From positions 186,001 to 250,000 of the forward strand of contig NZ_FNVU01000002.1 in assembly GCF_900107965.1 (NCBI RefSeq): a DNA stretch of 64,000 bases, given 5' to 3'. Positions 25,520 through 34,011 of this stretch are shown piece after piece. This DNA comes from Actinacidiphila yanglinensis. GTDB lineage: Bacteria; Actinomycetota; Actinomycetes; Streptomycetales; Streptomycetaceae. The position numbers and the translations under genes were made by a program. Within the stretch, counting starts at the first letter, position 1; every line of letters begins with the position of its first letter. The notes beneath the pieces were generated by a model. That model was not told the origin of the DNA. It was given only the letters and a program-made list of their open reading frames with translations, and ran no database searches.

Positions 25520-26128
25520 ATGTTCGACATCACCCTGTTCGGATCCGTGTTCTTCACCCTGTTCGTGATCATGGATCCGCCCGGGATCACGCCGATCTTC
25601 CTCGCCCTGACATCAGGTCGGGCCAGGAAGGTGCAGCGGCGGATGGCGTGGCAGGCAGCGTCCGTGGCGCTCGGGGTGATCACGGTGTTCGGGATCTGCG
25701 GCCAGCAGATCCTGGGCTACCTGCACGTGTCGGTGCCCGCGCTGCGGGTGGCCGGCGGGCTGCTGTTGCTGCTGATCGCGCTGGACCTGCTGACCGGGAA
25801 GGCGGACGAGCCGACGCAGACCAAGGACGTCAACGTGGCGCTGGTGCCGCTGGGCATGCCGCTGCTGGCCGGGCCGGGCGCGATCGTGACGGTGATCCTC
25901 GCGGTGCAGCACGCGCACGGCGTCGGGGAGCAGCTCTCGGTGTGGCTGGCGATCGTGGCGATGCACACGGTGCTGTGGCTGACCATGCGGTACTCGCTGG
26001 CGATCATCCGCCTGATCAAGGAGGGCGGTGTGGTGCTGGTGACCCGGCTGTCCGGGATGCTGCTCTCGGCGATCGCCGTGCAGTCGGTGGCCAACGGGAT
26101 CTTCGGCTTCATCCACGGGGAGGGCTGA
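25520..26128 (+). CDS. MarC family integral membrane protein
   Basis: The 202-residue protein has six predicted helices and MarC-family signatures: FVIMDPPGITPIFLALT near the N-terminus, VAGGLLLLLIALDLLTG, and ALVPLGMPLLAGPGAIVTVIL. The ATG at 25520 is preceded by AGGAAAGCC. The family was once linked to multiple antibiotic resistance in E. coli, a link that did not hold, so the transported molecule is unknown. It is followed by a good terminator hairpin. Confidence 0.88.
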   Translation: MFDITLFGSVFFTLFVIMDPPGITPIFLALTSGRARKVQRRMAWQAASVALGVITVFGICGQQILGYLHVSVPALRVAGGLLLLLIALDLLTGKADEPTQTKDVNVALVPLGMPLLAGPGAIVTVILAVQHAHGVGEQLSVWLAIVAMHTVLWLTMRYSLAIIRLIKEGGVVLVTRLSGMLLSAIAVQSVANGIFGFIHGEG

Positions 26129-26169
26129 CCGCATCCAGGAGCACCGGGCCCCGCCCCGGACAGACGAAA

Positions 26170-26200
26170 GCGCCCCGTACGTCTCTTCGGTACGGGGCGC
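26170..26200. terminator. hairpin between marC-like gene and 46-residue gene
   Basis: GCGCCCCGTAC (26170-26180) pairs perfectly with GTACGGGGCGC (26190-26200) across a 9-base loop. It lies between convergent genes and can serve both. Confidence 0.75.
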
Positions 26201-26218
26201 CGTTGTGTGGGCCTGCGA

Positions 26219-26359
26219 TCAGTCCGCGGGGCGGATGTAGATGCGCTGGCCGAGAGCGGCGGCCTGCTGCACGATCCTGTCGACAGCGTTGGCGTCCACG
26301 ACGGTGCTGTCCACGGCCTCGCCGTTGACGTCGTCGAGTCGCATGATCTCAAAGCGCAT
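26219..26359 (-). CDS. conserved 46-residue protein
   Basis: The product begins MRFEIMRLDDVNGEAVD and ends AALGQRIYIRPAD. This size and sequence match a small cytoplasmic protein family I associate with this locus in Streptomyces. The ATG at 26359 has GGGAGAAG upstream; an in-frame ATG at 26419 has none. It follows the alpha/beta hydrolase gene after 93 bases. Function unknown. Confidence 0.75.
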   Translation of the reverse strand: MRFEIMRLDDVNGEAVDSTVVDANAVDRIVQQAAALGQRIYIRPAD

Positions 26360-26452
26360 GGGGCTTCTCCCTTCGTCGCGCGTTACATGTGTGGTCAACG
26401 AACGCCCCCTTCGAAACATTCCCTAGGCTAAAGAAAAGCTTTCCCCCGTTGA

Positions 26453-27391
26453 CTACTTCCCGGTAAGGGAGTCTTCGTGCCGGCCCTCGGCGTCGTTCCA
26501 GAAGGCGATCAGCGCGGCCGCGGTCTCGGCGGGCTGTTCGGCGTTGGGCGAGTGTCCGGCGTCCTTGATCACCACGCGGCGCGCGCCGAGGCGTACCGCC
26601 ATCTCGTCCAGCCACGGCACCGGCCAGGCGTAGTCCTCCTCGCCGGAGACTACGAGCTTGGGCAGCGGCAGCGCGGCGAGTTCCGCCACTCGGTCCTTTT
26701 CTGACATCAACTGGCGTGCGGTGGCAATCAGTTGTTCGGGCCTGGTGCCGATCCAGCGGCGGTGCAGGAAGTCCTCCAGCCACGCCGGGGCGCCCCCCTC
26801 CACGTCTCCGCCGCCGTCCGCCGCCACTTCGGCGTCCATCGACCGCATGGCGTGCCAGGCGGTCTCCATGTCCATGGTCGGCAGATGGTCGATCACCAGC
26901 TGGGTGCGTACCTGCTGCTGCGCCTCGATCGCCGCCGGGCCGGAGCTCATCAGCGTCAACGAGGCGTAGGCCGCCCGGCGTTCGGGGTGTTCGCCGAGTA
27001 CCGCGGCGCGCGCGATCTGGCCGCCCAGCGAGTGTCCCAGCAGGTGCAGCGGCGCGCCCGCGCCGTACTCCGTGGCCAGCGCGACCGCCTGGGCGCGGAC
27101 GTCGGCGGCCAACTCGGCCTGCGCGTACGCCTTTTCGTCCCTCGGGCCGGGGGATTCGTACTGCCCGCGACCGTCCACCGCGACGGCGCGGTAGCCCGCG
27201 GCCGTCACCGGTGGCATCAGGTCGAGGAAGTCCTCCTTGCTCCCGGTGAAGCCGGGAACCAGCAGGACGTTCCCCCGGTGCGGCGACCCCTTCGCCGGGG
27301 CGCCGTCCAGCACCGCGAACGCGCCCCGCGCCGTCTCCAGGCGGCGGGACACCACGTTCGCGGGCAGCTCAAGCGCGGTCGGTCGACTCAT
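26453..27391 (-). CDS. alpha/beta hydrolase
   Basis: The 312-residue protein has the alpha/beta-hydrolase order: VLLVPGFTGSKEDF (oxyanion loop), AVAVDGRGQYESPGP, the nucleophile elbow GHSLGGQ with S121, KLVVSGEEDYAWPV (acid) and KDAGHSPNAEQP (His). No signal peptide is present. It most resembles small esterases and lipases of actinobacteria; the substrate is unknown. It lies 140 bases downstream of the helicase gene, beyond a strong hairpin, so it probably has its own promoter. Confidence 0.85.
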   Translation of the reverse strand: MSRPTALELPANVVSRRLETARGAFAVLDGAPAKGSPHRGNVLLVPGFTGSKEDFLDLMPPVTAAGYRAVAVDGRGQYESPGPRDEKAYAQAELAADVRAQAVALATEYGAGAPLHLLGHSLGGQIARAAVLGEHPERRAAYASLTLMSSGPAAIEAQQQVRTQLVIDHLPTMDMETAWHAMRSMDAEVAADGGGDVEGGAPAWLEDFLHRRWIGTRPEQLIATARQLMSEKDRVAELAALPLPKLVVSGEEDYAWPVPWLDEMAVRLGARRVVIKDAGHSPNAEQPAETAAALIAFWNDAEGRHEDSLTGK

Positions 27392-27458
27392 GCAGCGAGA
27401 TTACGCGCAGCGTATGTCCGCGAGGTTGCGATGAGCGGGCCGATCCGGCCGCGCGCGG

Positions 27459-27515
27459 CGTTCCGCCGGTTCCGGGACCCCGCGAGGGGCGCGTGGTCCG
27501 GGAACCGGCGGAACG
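27459..27515 (-). terminator. long hairpin after the DEAD-box helicase gene
   Basis: Two 21-base arms (27459-27479 and 27495-27515) pair at 20 of 21 positions around a 15-base loop. It lies just past the helicase stop on the minus strand. Confidence 0.7.
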
Positions 27516-27530
27516 GAGCCGCCGGGGTGC

Positions 27531-29096
27531 TCAGGCCGACGGCGTGGAGCGGGTGCGGCGGCGACGGCGGGGCTTGCGCGGCTCGTCACCGTCGGGAGCG
27601 GTGGACTCCACCGCCGGAGCGGCGGCGGGCGCGCTGACCTGGACGGTCTCGGTGGTGACGGTCGTCACGCCGTCCGCGGCGTCCGCGCTGACCGTCGCTC
27701 CGCCGCGGGTGCGGCGGCGCTGGCGCGGGGTGCGGGTGCGCGGCGCGCGCTCCTCGACGGGAGCAGCGGGGGTGCGCTCCCGCCCGGCGGAACGGCGGCC
27801 GCGGCCACCGGTCTCGCCGAGGTCCTCGACCGCTTCGGCGTCGAGCCCGGCCCGGGTCCGCTCGGCCCGGGGCAGTATCCCCTTGGTGCCCGCGGGGATG
27901 CCCAGCAGCTCGTAGAGGTGCGGAGACGTGGAGTACGTCTCCTCCGGGTCGTTGAAGGACAGCTCCAGCGCCTTGTTGATCAGCTGCCAGCGCGGGATGT
28001 CGTCCCAGTCGACCAGGGTGATCGCGGTGCCCGAGGCGCCGGCCCGGCCGGTGCGCCCGGTGCGGTGCAGGTACGTCTTCTCGTCTTCCGGCGTCTGGTA
28101 GTTGATCACGTGCGTGACGCCTTCGACGTCGATGCCGCGGGCGGCGACGTCGGTGCAGACCAGGACGTCCACCTTGCCGTTGCGGAACGCGCGCAGCGCC
28201 TGCTCGCGGGCGCCCTGGCCGAGGTCGCCGTGCACGGCGCCGGCTGCGAAGCCGCGCTTCTCCAGCTGCTCCGCGACGTCGGCCGCGGTGCGCTTGGTGC
28301 GGCAGAAGATCATCGCCAGCCCGCGGCTCTCGGCCTGGAGGATGCGGGAGACCAGCTCCACCTTGTCCAGGGAGTGCGCGCGGAAGACGTGCTGGGTGGT
28401 GTTCGCCACGGTGGCGCCGTGGTCGTCGGGCGCGGTGGCGCGGATGTGGGTCGGCTGCGACATGTAGCGGCGGGCCAGGCTGATCACGGCACCGGGCATG
28501 GTCGCGGAGAAGAGCATGGTCTGGCGCCGCGCGGGCAGCATGGCCATGATCTTCTCGACGTCGGGCAGGAAGCCGAGGTCCAGCATCTCGTCGGCCTCGT
28601 CGAGGACGAGCGCGCGTACGTGCCGCAGGTTCAGCTTCTTCTGGCCGGCCAGGTCGAGCAGGCGGCCGGGGGTGCCGACGACCACGTCGACGCCCTTCTT
28701 CAGCGCCTCGACCTGCGGTTCGTAGGCCCGGCCGCCGTAGATGGCGACGACCCGGACCGCGCGGACCTTGCCGGCGGTGAGCAGGTCGTTGGTGACCTGC
28801 TGGCACAGCTCGCGGGTGGGGACGACGACGAGCGCCTGCGGCGCGTCGGTGAGCTGGTCGTCGGCGGCGCGGCCGGCTTCGACGTCGGCCGCGACGGTGA
28901 CCCGGTCCAGCAGGGGCAGGCCGAAGCCGAGCGTCTTGCCGGTGCCGGTCTTGGCCTGGCCGATGACGTCGTTGCCCGCGAGGGCGACCGGGAGCGTCAT
29001 CTCCTGGATCGGGAAGGGACTCGTGATGCCGACGGCCTCAAGGGCTTCGGCGGTCTCGGGGAGGATCCCCAGGCTGCGAAAAGTCGTGGTGGTCAG
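27531..29096 (-). CDS. DEAD-box RNA helicase, RhlE/DeaD type
   Basis: The 521-residue protein has every DEAD-box motif: the Q region FRSLGILPETAEALEAVGI with PFPIQ, motif I AKTGTGKT, Ib TPGRLLDL, motif II LDEADEMLDLGF, motif III FSATMP, and C-terminal GLAMIFCRTKRTA, CTDVAARGIDVEGV and HRTGRTGRAG. The tail from about residue 400 is Arg-rich (RKPRRRRRTR). The conserved N-terminus starts TTTTFRSLG, directly after a CTG (29096) that follows AGAGG by 7 bases. The nearest in-frame ATG is about 140 bases further upstream, so the start is uncertain and probably non-canonical (CTG, or ATC at 29099). Rv3211 (rhlE) is the likely orthologue. Confidence 0.88.
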   Translation of the reverse strand: MTTTTFRSLGILPETAEALEAVGITSPFPIQEMTLPVALAGNDVIGQAKTGTGKTLGFGLPLLDRVTVAADVEAGRAADDQLTDAPQALVVVPTRELCQQVTNDLLTAGKVRAVRVVAIYGGRAYEPQVEALKKGVDVVVGTPGRLLDLAGQKKLNLRHVRALVLDEADEMLDLGFLPDVEKIMAMLPARRQTMLFSATMPGAVISLARRYMSQPTHIRATAPDDHGATVANTTQHVFRAHSLDKVELVSRILQAESRGLAMIFCRTKRTAADVAEQLEKRGFAAGAVHGDLGQGAREQALRAFRNGKVDVLVCTDVAARGIDVEGVTHVINYQTPEDEKTYLHRTGRTGRAGASGTAITLVDWDDIPRWQLINKALELSFNDPEETYSTSPHLYELLGIPAGTKGILPRAERTRAGLDAEAVEDLGETGGRGRRSAGRERTPAAPVEERAPRTRTPRQRRRTRGGATVSADAADGVTTVTTETVQVSAPAAAPAVESTAPDGDEPRKPRRRRRTRSTPSA

Positions 29097-29555
29097 GATG
29101 TTGCCTCTTCTGTGAGACGCGGCACCGGCGGCGAGGGGGTCGAGCAGCCGGTACGTCGGTGGGACGAGCCGGTCACTGACCGCGCAGATGGTTGTACGGC
29201 CACAGGTCGGCCGTTCAGGCGCGGGACCGCTGCCCTCGCTCATGCCGCGAGTGGGCCCCTCCCGATGACGGGAAGGCGGTCGGTTCGGAGCCGATCGGGC
29301 CACCGACCGGGCATCCAGGTGTTGCATACGTCGCCCGCCGTAGGCCGATGCCGGACCGGCTGTCGACGGGTTCCATACCACTCTACCCCGGAAACACGTA
29401 GCTGCACCCGATCAAATGTTTCGTTCGGGACGTCATCGGGTCAGGGCGGCCTCAGTGCGCCCGCTCGGCGGGCGGCCCCCGGGCGCGTCGCGGCGGCCGG
29501 GCGCCTCCCGCGGAGAGGGCTCGACGCGGGCCCGGACTTGGCTATTGTGCCCAGC
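29097..29555. promoter_or_regulatory. divergent promoter region of helicase and ferritin-like genes
   Basis: The 459 bases hold no gene I can support. The helicase frame stays open leftward to an ATG at 29381, but the added residues have a non-coding look. The segment is therefore probably a long 5' leader, as known for DEAD-box helicases that are cold- or self-regulated. On the other side TATTGT (29542-29547) lies 8 bases before the ferritin-like start and may be its -10 element. Confidence 0.4.
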
Positions 29556-30296
29556 ATGGAAACGCCCGCTGAGACGCCCACCGACAACCAGCCCCCCGTG
29601 ACCGGCATCGCCGCCCAGGACTGGGCCGCCGCGTCCGCGCAGCCTCAGTACCGTGCCGCCGTCGTCGACCTGCTCGGCGCGCTGGCGTACGGCGAGCTGG
29701 CCGCCTTCGAACGCCTCGCGGAGGACGCGAAGCTCGCGCCCACCCTCGCGGACAAGGCGGAGCTGGCCGCGATGGCGTCGGCGGAGTTCCACCACTTCGA
29801 GCAGTTGCGGGACCGGCTCGCGGAGATCGGCGAGGAGCCGCACGAGGCGATGGCACCGTTCGCCGCGGCCCTCGACGGCTTCCACCGCCAGACCGCGCCC
29901 TCGGACTGGCTGGAGGGCCTGGTCAAGGCGTACGTCGGCGACTCGATCGCGTCCGACTTCTACCGCGAGGTCGCGGCGCGGCTGGACACCGACACCCGCA
30001 CGCTGGTGCTCGCGGTCCTCGACGACACCGGGCACGCGACCTTCGCCGTGGAGAAGGTGCGGGCGGCGATCGAGGCGGAACCCCGGGTCGGCGGGCGGCT
30101 CGCGCTGTGGGCGCGGCGGCTGATGGGGGAGGCGCTGTCGCAGGCCCAGCGGGTGGTCGCGGACCGCGACGCCCTGTCCACGATGCTGGTCGGCGGGGTC
30201 GCGGACGGCTTCGACCTCGCGGAGGTCGGGCGGATGTTCTCGCGGATCACGGAGGCGCACACGAAGCGGATGGCCTCGCTGGGGCTGGCCGCGTAG
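29556..30296 (+). CDS. ferritin-like fold protein
   Basis: The 246-residue protein is a four-helix-bundle ferritin-like protein of the Rv3210c/MiaE-like group. Candidate metal ligands sit in AYGELAAFERLAED (Glu), SAEFHHFEQLRDRL (ExxH), LVKAYVGDSIASDFY and LDDTGHATFAVEK. Members are suspected hydroxylases or iron-binding proteins; no substrate is known here. It diverges from the helicase gene as in M. tuberculosis (Rv3210c/Rv3211). The ATG at 29556 has no strong ribosome site and may be leaderless. Confidence 0.82.
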   Translation: METPAETPTDNQPPVTGIAAQDWAAASAQPQYRAAVVDLLGALAYGELAAFERLAEDAKLAPTLADKAELAAMASAEFHHFEQLRDRLAEIGEEPHEAMAPFAAALDGFHRQTAPSDWLEGLVKAYVGDSIASDFYREVAARLDTDTRTLVLAVLDDTGHATFAVEKVRAAIEAEPRVGGRLALWARRLMGEALSQAQRVVADRDALSTMLVGGVADGFDLAEVGRMFSRITEAHTKRMASLGLAA

Positions 30297-30302
30297 CGGG
30301 CG

Positions 30303-30572
30303 TCAGGGGAAGACCTTGGCGTGGCGGCCGCGGCGGGGCGGCCGCGCCAGGACGCTGAGCAGGCTCGCGGAGGTGAGGACGGCCGCGGGGAAGGTGGCCT
30401 CGGGGTGGTGGCCGCCGACGATGCTGTAGGCGACGAGGCCGCCGATGACGGCGGCGACCGGGCCGGTCGACAAGGTCAGCGCGTTGACCGCGAGGCGCAG
30501 CGGGAAGAGCCGGATCGCGCCCCAGGCGACGAGCAGTCCCAGTGCGGCAAAGGCGACCGCGTACAGAAACAT
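30303..30572 (-). CDS. small two/three-helix membrane protein
   Basis: An 89-residue product with hydrophobic segments FLYAVAFAALGLLVAWGAI, TGPVAAVIGGLVAYSIVGG and FPAAVLTSASLLSVLA, and a basic C-terminus (RPPRRGRHAKVFP). The ATG at 30572 lies 8 bases after GGAGGG; a TTG at 30578 is the alternative. It converges on the ferritin-like gene with a 6-base gap. Function unknown. Confidence 0.72.
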   Translation of the reverse strand: MFLYAVAFAALGLLVAWGAIRLFPLRLAVNALTLSTGPVAAVIGGLVAYSIVGGHHPEATFPAAVLTSASLLSVLARPPRRGRHAKVFP

Positions 30573-30683
30573 CGTCAAGTCCCTCCGGTGGCGTGCACTT
30601 ACGGACTCGTTCCGTAACTGCTTCTACCCCGTGGGCCGTCGGTGCAAAGCGCTCTCACCCTTCTGCGCCGCTGTTCGAACCCC

Positions 30684-31022
30684 TCAGCGGGAAGTTGGGC
30701 GGCGCACCACCCGCAGCCCGACCAGATCGGCCTGCTGCACATCGGAGTTGGCGGCGGCGTGCAGCGGCACGATCACCAACCCCCAGGAGAAGCCGGCCCC
30801 CCAGCGCCCCATGGTCCGCCCGAACCCGGCCCGCCCGCCGTCGCCGGCGCGCACCACCCGCAGCCCCGTCGGCAGCTTGCCGATGCCGGCGCGGACCGCG
30901 GACGACAGCAGGACCTGGTGGACGAAGGAGGCGGCGACCGCACCGGCGAGGGCGGCAAGCCAGAACGCCCGGTCAGTGACCCGAGCAGTGCCCGAGCTAC
31001 GGCCCGGGCGGGTACGGCTCAT
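30684..31022 (-). CDS. small membrane protein, RDD-like
   Basis: A 112-residue product begins MSRTRPGRSSGTARVTDRAF, has a membrane helix (FWLAALAGAVAASFVHQVLLSS), then GKLPTGLRVVRAGDGGRAGFGRTMGRW, a second hydrophobic stretch (AGFSWGLVIVPLHAAAN) and ends GLRVVRRPTSR. The LRVVR...G...GR.MGRW pattern is what RDD-family proteins show between their helices, but the protein is shorter than a standard RDD domain. The ribosome site is weak, so the start is uncertain. Confidence 0.6.
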   Translation of the reverse strand: MSRTRPGRSSGTARVTDRAFWLAALAGAVAASFVHQVLLSSAVRAGIGKLPTGLRVVRAGDGGRAGFGRTMGRWGAGFSWGLVIVPLHAAANSDVQQADLVGLRVVRRPTSR

Positions 31023-31069
31023 CCTGGTTGCCGGACCGTGGGCGCGGCGGACACTGGCCGGAAACGGAC

Positions 31070-31103
31070 GAAGCCGCGGCCCCCCGGAGGGGGACGCGGC
31101 TTC
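31070..31103 (-). terminator. hairpin after the DUF3107 gene
   Basis: GAAGCCGCG (31070-31078) plus CCCCC pairs with GGGGG plus CGCGGCTTC (31095-31103), about 14 bp around a GGA loop. It separates the DUF3107 gene from the RDD-like gene. Confidence 0.65.
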
Positions 31104-31136
31104 GAACCGGTGCTGCGGGCCTGCGTGACCCGAGGG

Positions 31137-31367
31137 TCAGAGCGCGGCGCCGAAGCCGACCCGGCGGGCGGCGGGCTCGCCGATCTCGACGTAGGCGAGG
31201 CGGTCGGCGGGGATGAGGACCTTGCGGCCGTGCTCGTCCTCCAGGGTCAGCAGCTTGCTGGTACCGGACAGCGCGTCGGCGACGGCCGCTTCCACCTCGT
31301 CCGCCGACTGCGAGCTCTCGATGTTGATCTCGCGCGGCGCGTGCTGCACGCCGATCTTGACCTCCAC
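31137..31367 (-). CDS. DUF3107 protein
   Basis: The 76-residue protein starts at GTG 31367 (VEVKIGVQHAPREINIES), with GGAGG 10 bases upstream, and continues ALSGTSKLLTLEDEHGRKVLIP and RLAYVEIGEPAARRVGFGAAL. This is the whole DUF3107 domain (TB9.4/Rv3208A in M. tuberculosis, likewise beside a TetR regulator). The function is not known. It has its own terminator downstream and the TetR terminator upstream, so it is likely transcribed alone. Confidence 0.9.
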   Translation of the reverse strand: MEVKIGVQHAPREINIESSQSADEVEAAVADALSGTSKLLTLEDEHGRKVLIPADRLAYVEIGEPAARRVGFGAAL

Positions 31368-31540
31368 GGCTTGGATACCTCCGATGGTCTGGCGGTGTGC
31401 GCGGTCGAATCGCGCCGTACGCAGCAAAGACTAGCCCGGCCGGACCTGCGGCACGGGTACGGCGAAAACGCCGTGAGCGAACAGACCCGGACCTGCACCC
31501 GGTGCGCGGGAAAGAGGGCCTCCCGACGTCCCCGGGCGCG

Positions 31541-31569
31541 AAAAGGGCCGGACCGCCAGGTCCGGCCCT
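31541..31569 (-). terminator. intrinsic terminator after the tetR gene
   Basis: On the minus strand AGGGCCGGAC, a 6-base loop and GTCCGGCCCT are followed by a T-run (TTTT), a perfect 10-bp stem 23 bases after the TetR stop. Confidence 0.8.
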
Positions 31570-31591
31570 CCTCGGCTGCGCGCCCGCGCGC

Positions 31592-32260
31592 TCAGTGCCT
31601 GTCGTCGGGTGCGTGCTCGCCGTGCCCCTCGGCGCCGTGCAGCGGGAACCCGGCGATACCGCGCCAGGCCAGCGAGGTCAGCAGCTGGACCGCGGTGTCG
31701 CGCGGCACCCCGCTCCCGCTGGCCAGCCAGTAGCGGGCCACCACCTGGGAGACGCCGCCGAGCCCGACCGCGAGCAGCATGGACTGCTCGGTCGACAGCC
31801 CGGTGTCCTCGGCGATCACCTCGCTGATCGCCTCGGCGCACTGGAGGGCGACCTTGTCGACCCGCTCGCGCACCGCGGGCTCGTTGGTCAGGTCGGACTC
31901 GAAGACCAGCCGGAAGGCGCCGCCCTCGTCCTCGACGTAGGCGAAGTAGGCGTCCATCGTCGCCTCGACGCGCTTCTTGTTGTCCGTGGTGGACGCCAGC
32001 GCCGTGCGCACGGAGTGGAGGAGCGACTCGCAGTGCTGGTCGAGCAGCGCGAGGTAGAGCTCGAGCTTCCCGGGAAAGTGCTGGTAGAGCACGGGTTTGC
32101 TGACTCCGGCCCGCTCGGCGATGTCATCCATCGCGGCGGCGTGGTAACCCTGCGCGACGAAGATCTCCTGGGCCGCGCCCAGCAGTTGCTCGCGCCGGGC
32201 CCTGCGGGGCAGGCGGGTGCCGCGCGGCCGTGCCGCCTGAGTCTGCTCGATGGCTGTCAC
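31592..32260 (-). CDS. TetR family regulator
   Basis: The 222-residue protein has an N-terminal helix-turn-helix (REQLLGAAQEIFVAQGYHAA, IAERAGVSKPVLYQHFPGKLEL, about residues 22-66) and a ligand-binding domain with EDEGGAFRLVFESDLTNEP. The GTG at 32260 is chosen because GGGAGG lies 5 bases upstream; further in-frame codons upstream have no start signal. Orthologous in position to Rv3208. The ligand is unknown; autoregulation is likely, since its promoter gap holds the least GC-rich bases nearby (CGTACTTTTCAGTAACG). Confidence 0.87.
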   Translation of the reverse strand: MTAIEQTQAARPRGTRLPRRARREQLLGAAQEIFVAQGYHAAAMDDIAERAGVSKPVLYQHFPGKLELYLALLDQHCESLLHSVRTALASTTDNKKRVEATMDAYFAYVEDEGGAFRLVFESDLTNEPAVRERVDKVALQCAEAISEVIAEDTGLSTEQSMLLAVGLGGVSQVVARYWLASGSGVPRDTAVQLLTSLAWRGIAGFPLHGAEGHGEHAPDDRH

Positions 32261-32416
32261 GCCGCCTCCCAGTTCTGGTGAAGGTACGAAAGAGCACCGC
32301 AATGGCCATCGTACTTTTCAGTAACGACACTGTGCGCCGCGCGGAGGGACATTCTCACTTCCTGGGACCTCCGGGCGGAAGTCCCGGCCGGAACGCGGGG
32401 CCGGGGCGGCGGCCGC

Positions 32417-32737
32417 TCAGCGGTAGTCGTCCTCGTCGAGCGTCACGGTGCGGCGCTGCTCGGCGGCGTCCACCGGGTCCGCCTCGCCGGCCTGGTCCGC
32501 CGGGCGCGCGCTCGGCTCGTCGCGCTGCTGGCGCACCTCGGTGTGCTGCTCGGCGGTGTCCGCCTCGGGCGCCTCCAGCGCCAGGCCGTCGTCCTCCTGC
32601 GCCGGCTCGGCGGTCTCGGCCGCCTCCGCGTCGTCCCTCCCGTCGTACCGGTCGACCGTGTCCGGATCCTCGCCGGTGTGCTGCTGCGGTGTGCTGCTGC
32701 GGGTACTGCTGGTCCTGGTGCCGGGCTGGTCCGACAT
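32417..32737 (-). CDS. acidic, probably disordered protein
   Basis: The 106-residue product starts at ATG 32737 with GAGGAGG upstream. It is made almost only of Asp, Glu, Ala, Gln, Ser, Thr and Arg (DDAEAAETAEPAQEDDG; LEAPEADTAEQHTEVRQQR), with no hydrophobic core, so it should be disordered. The C-terminus TVTLDEDDYR is the most specific part. No function is known. Confidence 0.65.
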   Translation of the reverse strand: MSDQPGTRTSSTRSSTPQQHTGEDPDTVDRYDGRDDAEAAETAEPAQEDDGLALEAPEADTAEQHTEVRQQRDEPSARPADQAGEADPVDAAEQRRTVTLDEDDYR

Positions 32738-32959
32738 GGCCCCTCCTCGTACCGGAAATGCGGGAGACACGGGATTACCGCCCCTCACCGAGCCTAGGAG
32801 CAGGTGCGCGGCCGCGCAGTGCGGGACCGCCGCGGTGGCGCAGGGGGCGGGCCGTGCCGGCCGCCGCGGATGGCGGCTTTCGATCCCTCACCCACACTTC
32901 TGACCGCCTGTGGCAGCGAACACGCAGGCATTGACGTGATCGTCTCGTAATATTGCCGC

Positions 32960-34003
32960 ATGCCCTCGACCGATCTTCCCCGCGCGGCCGTCGCACCGGC
33001 GGCCGTACCTCCGGAGGGGCCGCGCCTGGCCAACGGCGAGACGGTGCGGACCGTGGGGCTGCCCGGGCTCAGCCTGGTGGTCCGCTCCGCTGCCGGCGGC
33101 GCCCCGGAGCCCGCGCTGTGCGTGCACGGGCTCGGCGGCTCCTCGCAGAACTGGTCCGCGCTGATGGCCCGGCTCTCCGACGTGGTGGCCGCCGAAGCCC
33201 CGGACCTGCCGGGATTCGGCCATTCCCCGCCGCCGGACGACGGCGACTACTCGATCCCCGGGCACGCCAGGGCCGTGATCCGGTTGCTGGAGGCGGAGGG
33301 GCGCGGCCCGGTCCATCTGTTCGGCAACTCCATGGGCGGCGCGGTGGCGGTCAAGGTCGCCGCGGCCCGGCCGGACCTGGTGCGCACCCTCACCCTGATC
33401 TCGCCCGCGCTCCCCGAGGTCCCGCCGCAGTCGACCGCCTGGCCCACCGCGCTGGCCGCGGTGCCCGGCACGACCCGGCTCTACACCCGGCTGACCCGCG
33501 ACTGGAGCCCGGAGCGCCGAACCGCCGCCCTGCTCTCGCTCTGCTACGGCGATCCGGCGGTGGTCGGCGCGCAGGCCCGCGAGGACGCCGCGGACGAGTA
33601 CCAGCGGCGGATGGGCCTGCCGTACTTCTGGGACTCGATGGTCCGCTCCACCCGCGGCATCGTCGACGCCTACACCCTCGGCGGGCAGCACGCGCTGTGG
33701 CGCCAGGCCGAGCGGGTGCTGGCCCCGACCTTGCTGGTCTACGGCGGGCGCGACAAGCTGGTCTCGATGAAGTCCGCCCGCCGCGCGGCCCGCGCCTTCC
33801 GCGACCGGCGGCTGCTGGTCATCCCCGGCAGCGGTCATGTGGCGATGATGGAGCACCCGGTGCTGGTCGACCGGGCCTTCCGCGACCTGCTCTCCGACCT
33901 CGCGGCCCGCGAGCGCGAGGGCGGCAACGGCGGCCGGTGGGAGTCCGGCGGCGGATGGAGTACGGGCACGGGTCCGAGTACCGACGCGGCGACCGGGAGC
34001 TGA
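32960..34003 (+). CDS. alpha/beta hydrolase
   Basis: The 347-residue protein shows LCVHGLGGSSQNW (oxyanion hole), APDLPGFGHSPPPD, the nucleophile elbow GNSMGGAVA with S124, TLLVYGGRDKLV (acid) and IPGSGHVAMMEHP (His). It could be a lipase/esterase or a C-C bond hydrolase. A Gly/Ser-rich tail (GGNGGRWESGGGWSTG) follows the catalytic domain. TAATAT (32948-32953) lies only 7 bases before the ATG, so the mRNA may be leaderless. The DUF3152 gene starts 8 bases after its stop. Confidence 0.85.
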   Translation: MPSTDLPRAAVAPAAVPPEGPRLANGETVRTVGLPGLSLVVRSAAGGAPEPALCVHGLGGSSQNWSALMARLSDVVAAEAPDLPGFGHSPPPDDGDYSIPGHARAVIRLLEAEGRGPVHLFGNSMGGAVAVKVAAARPDLVRTLTLISPALPEVPPQSTAWPTALAAVPGTTRLYTRLTRDWSPERRTAALLSLCYGDPAVVGAQAREDAADEYQRRMGLPYFWDSMVRSTRGIVDAYTLGGQHALWRQAERVLAPTLLVYGGRDKLVSMKSARRAARAFRDRRLLVIPGSGHVAMMEHPVLVDRAFRDLLSDLAAREREGGNGGRWESGGGWSTGTGPSTDAATGS

Positions 34004-34011
34004 TCGAAGGC

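Noticed and set aside
30660..30690. GTTCGAAC with flanking complementary bases, resembling a tRNA T-arm
   Set aside because: No acceptor stem, D-arm or anticodon arm can be built around it.
32931..32953. TTGACG and TAATAT before the hydrolase gene as a -35/-10 pair
   Set aside because: The spacer is 11 bases, much too short for a sigma-70 type promoter. TAATAT alone may be a -10 element of a leaderless transcript.
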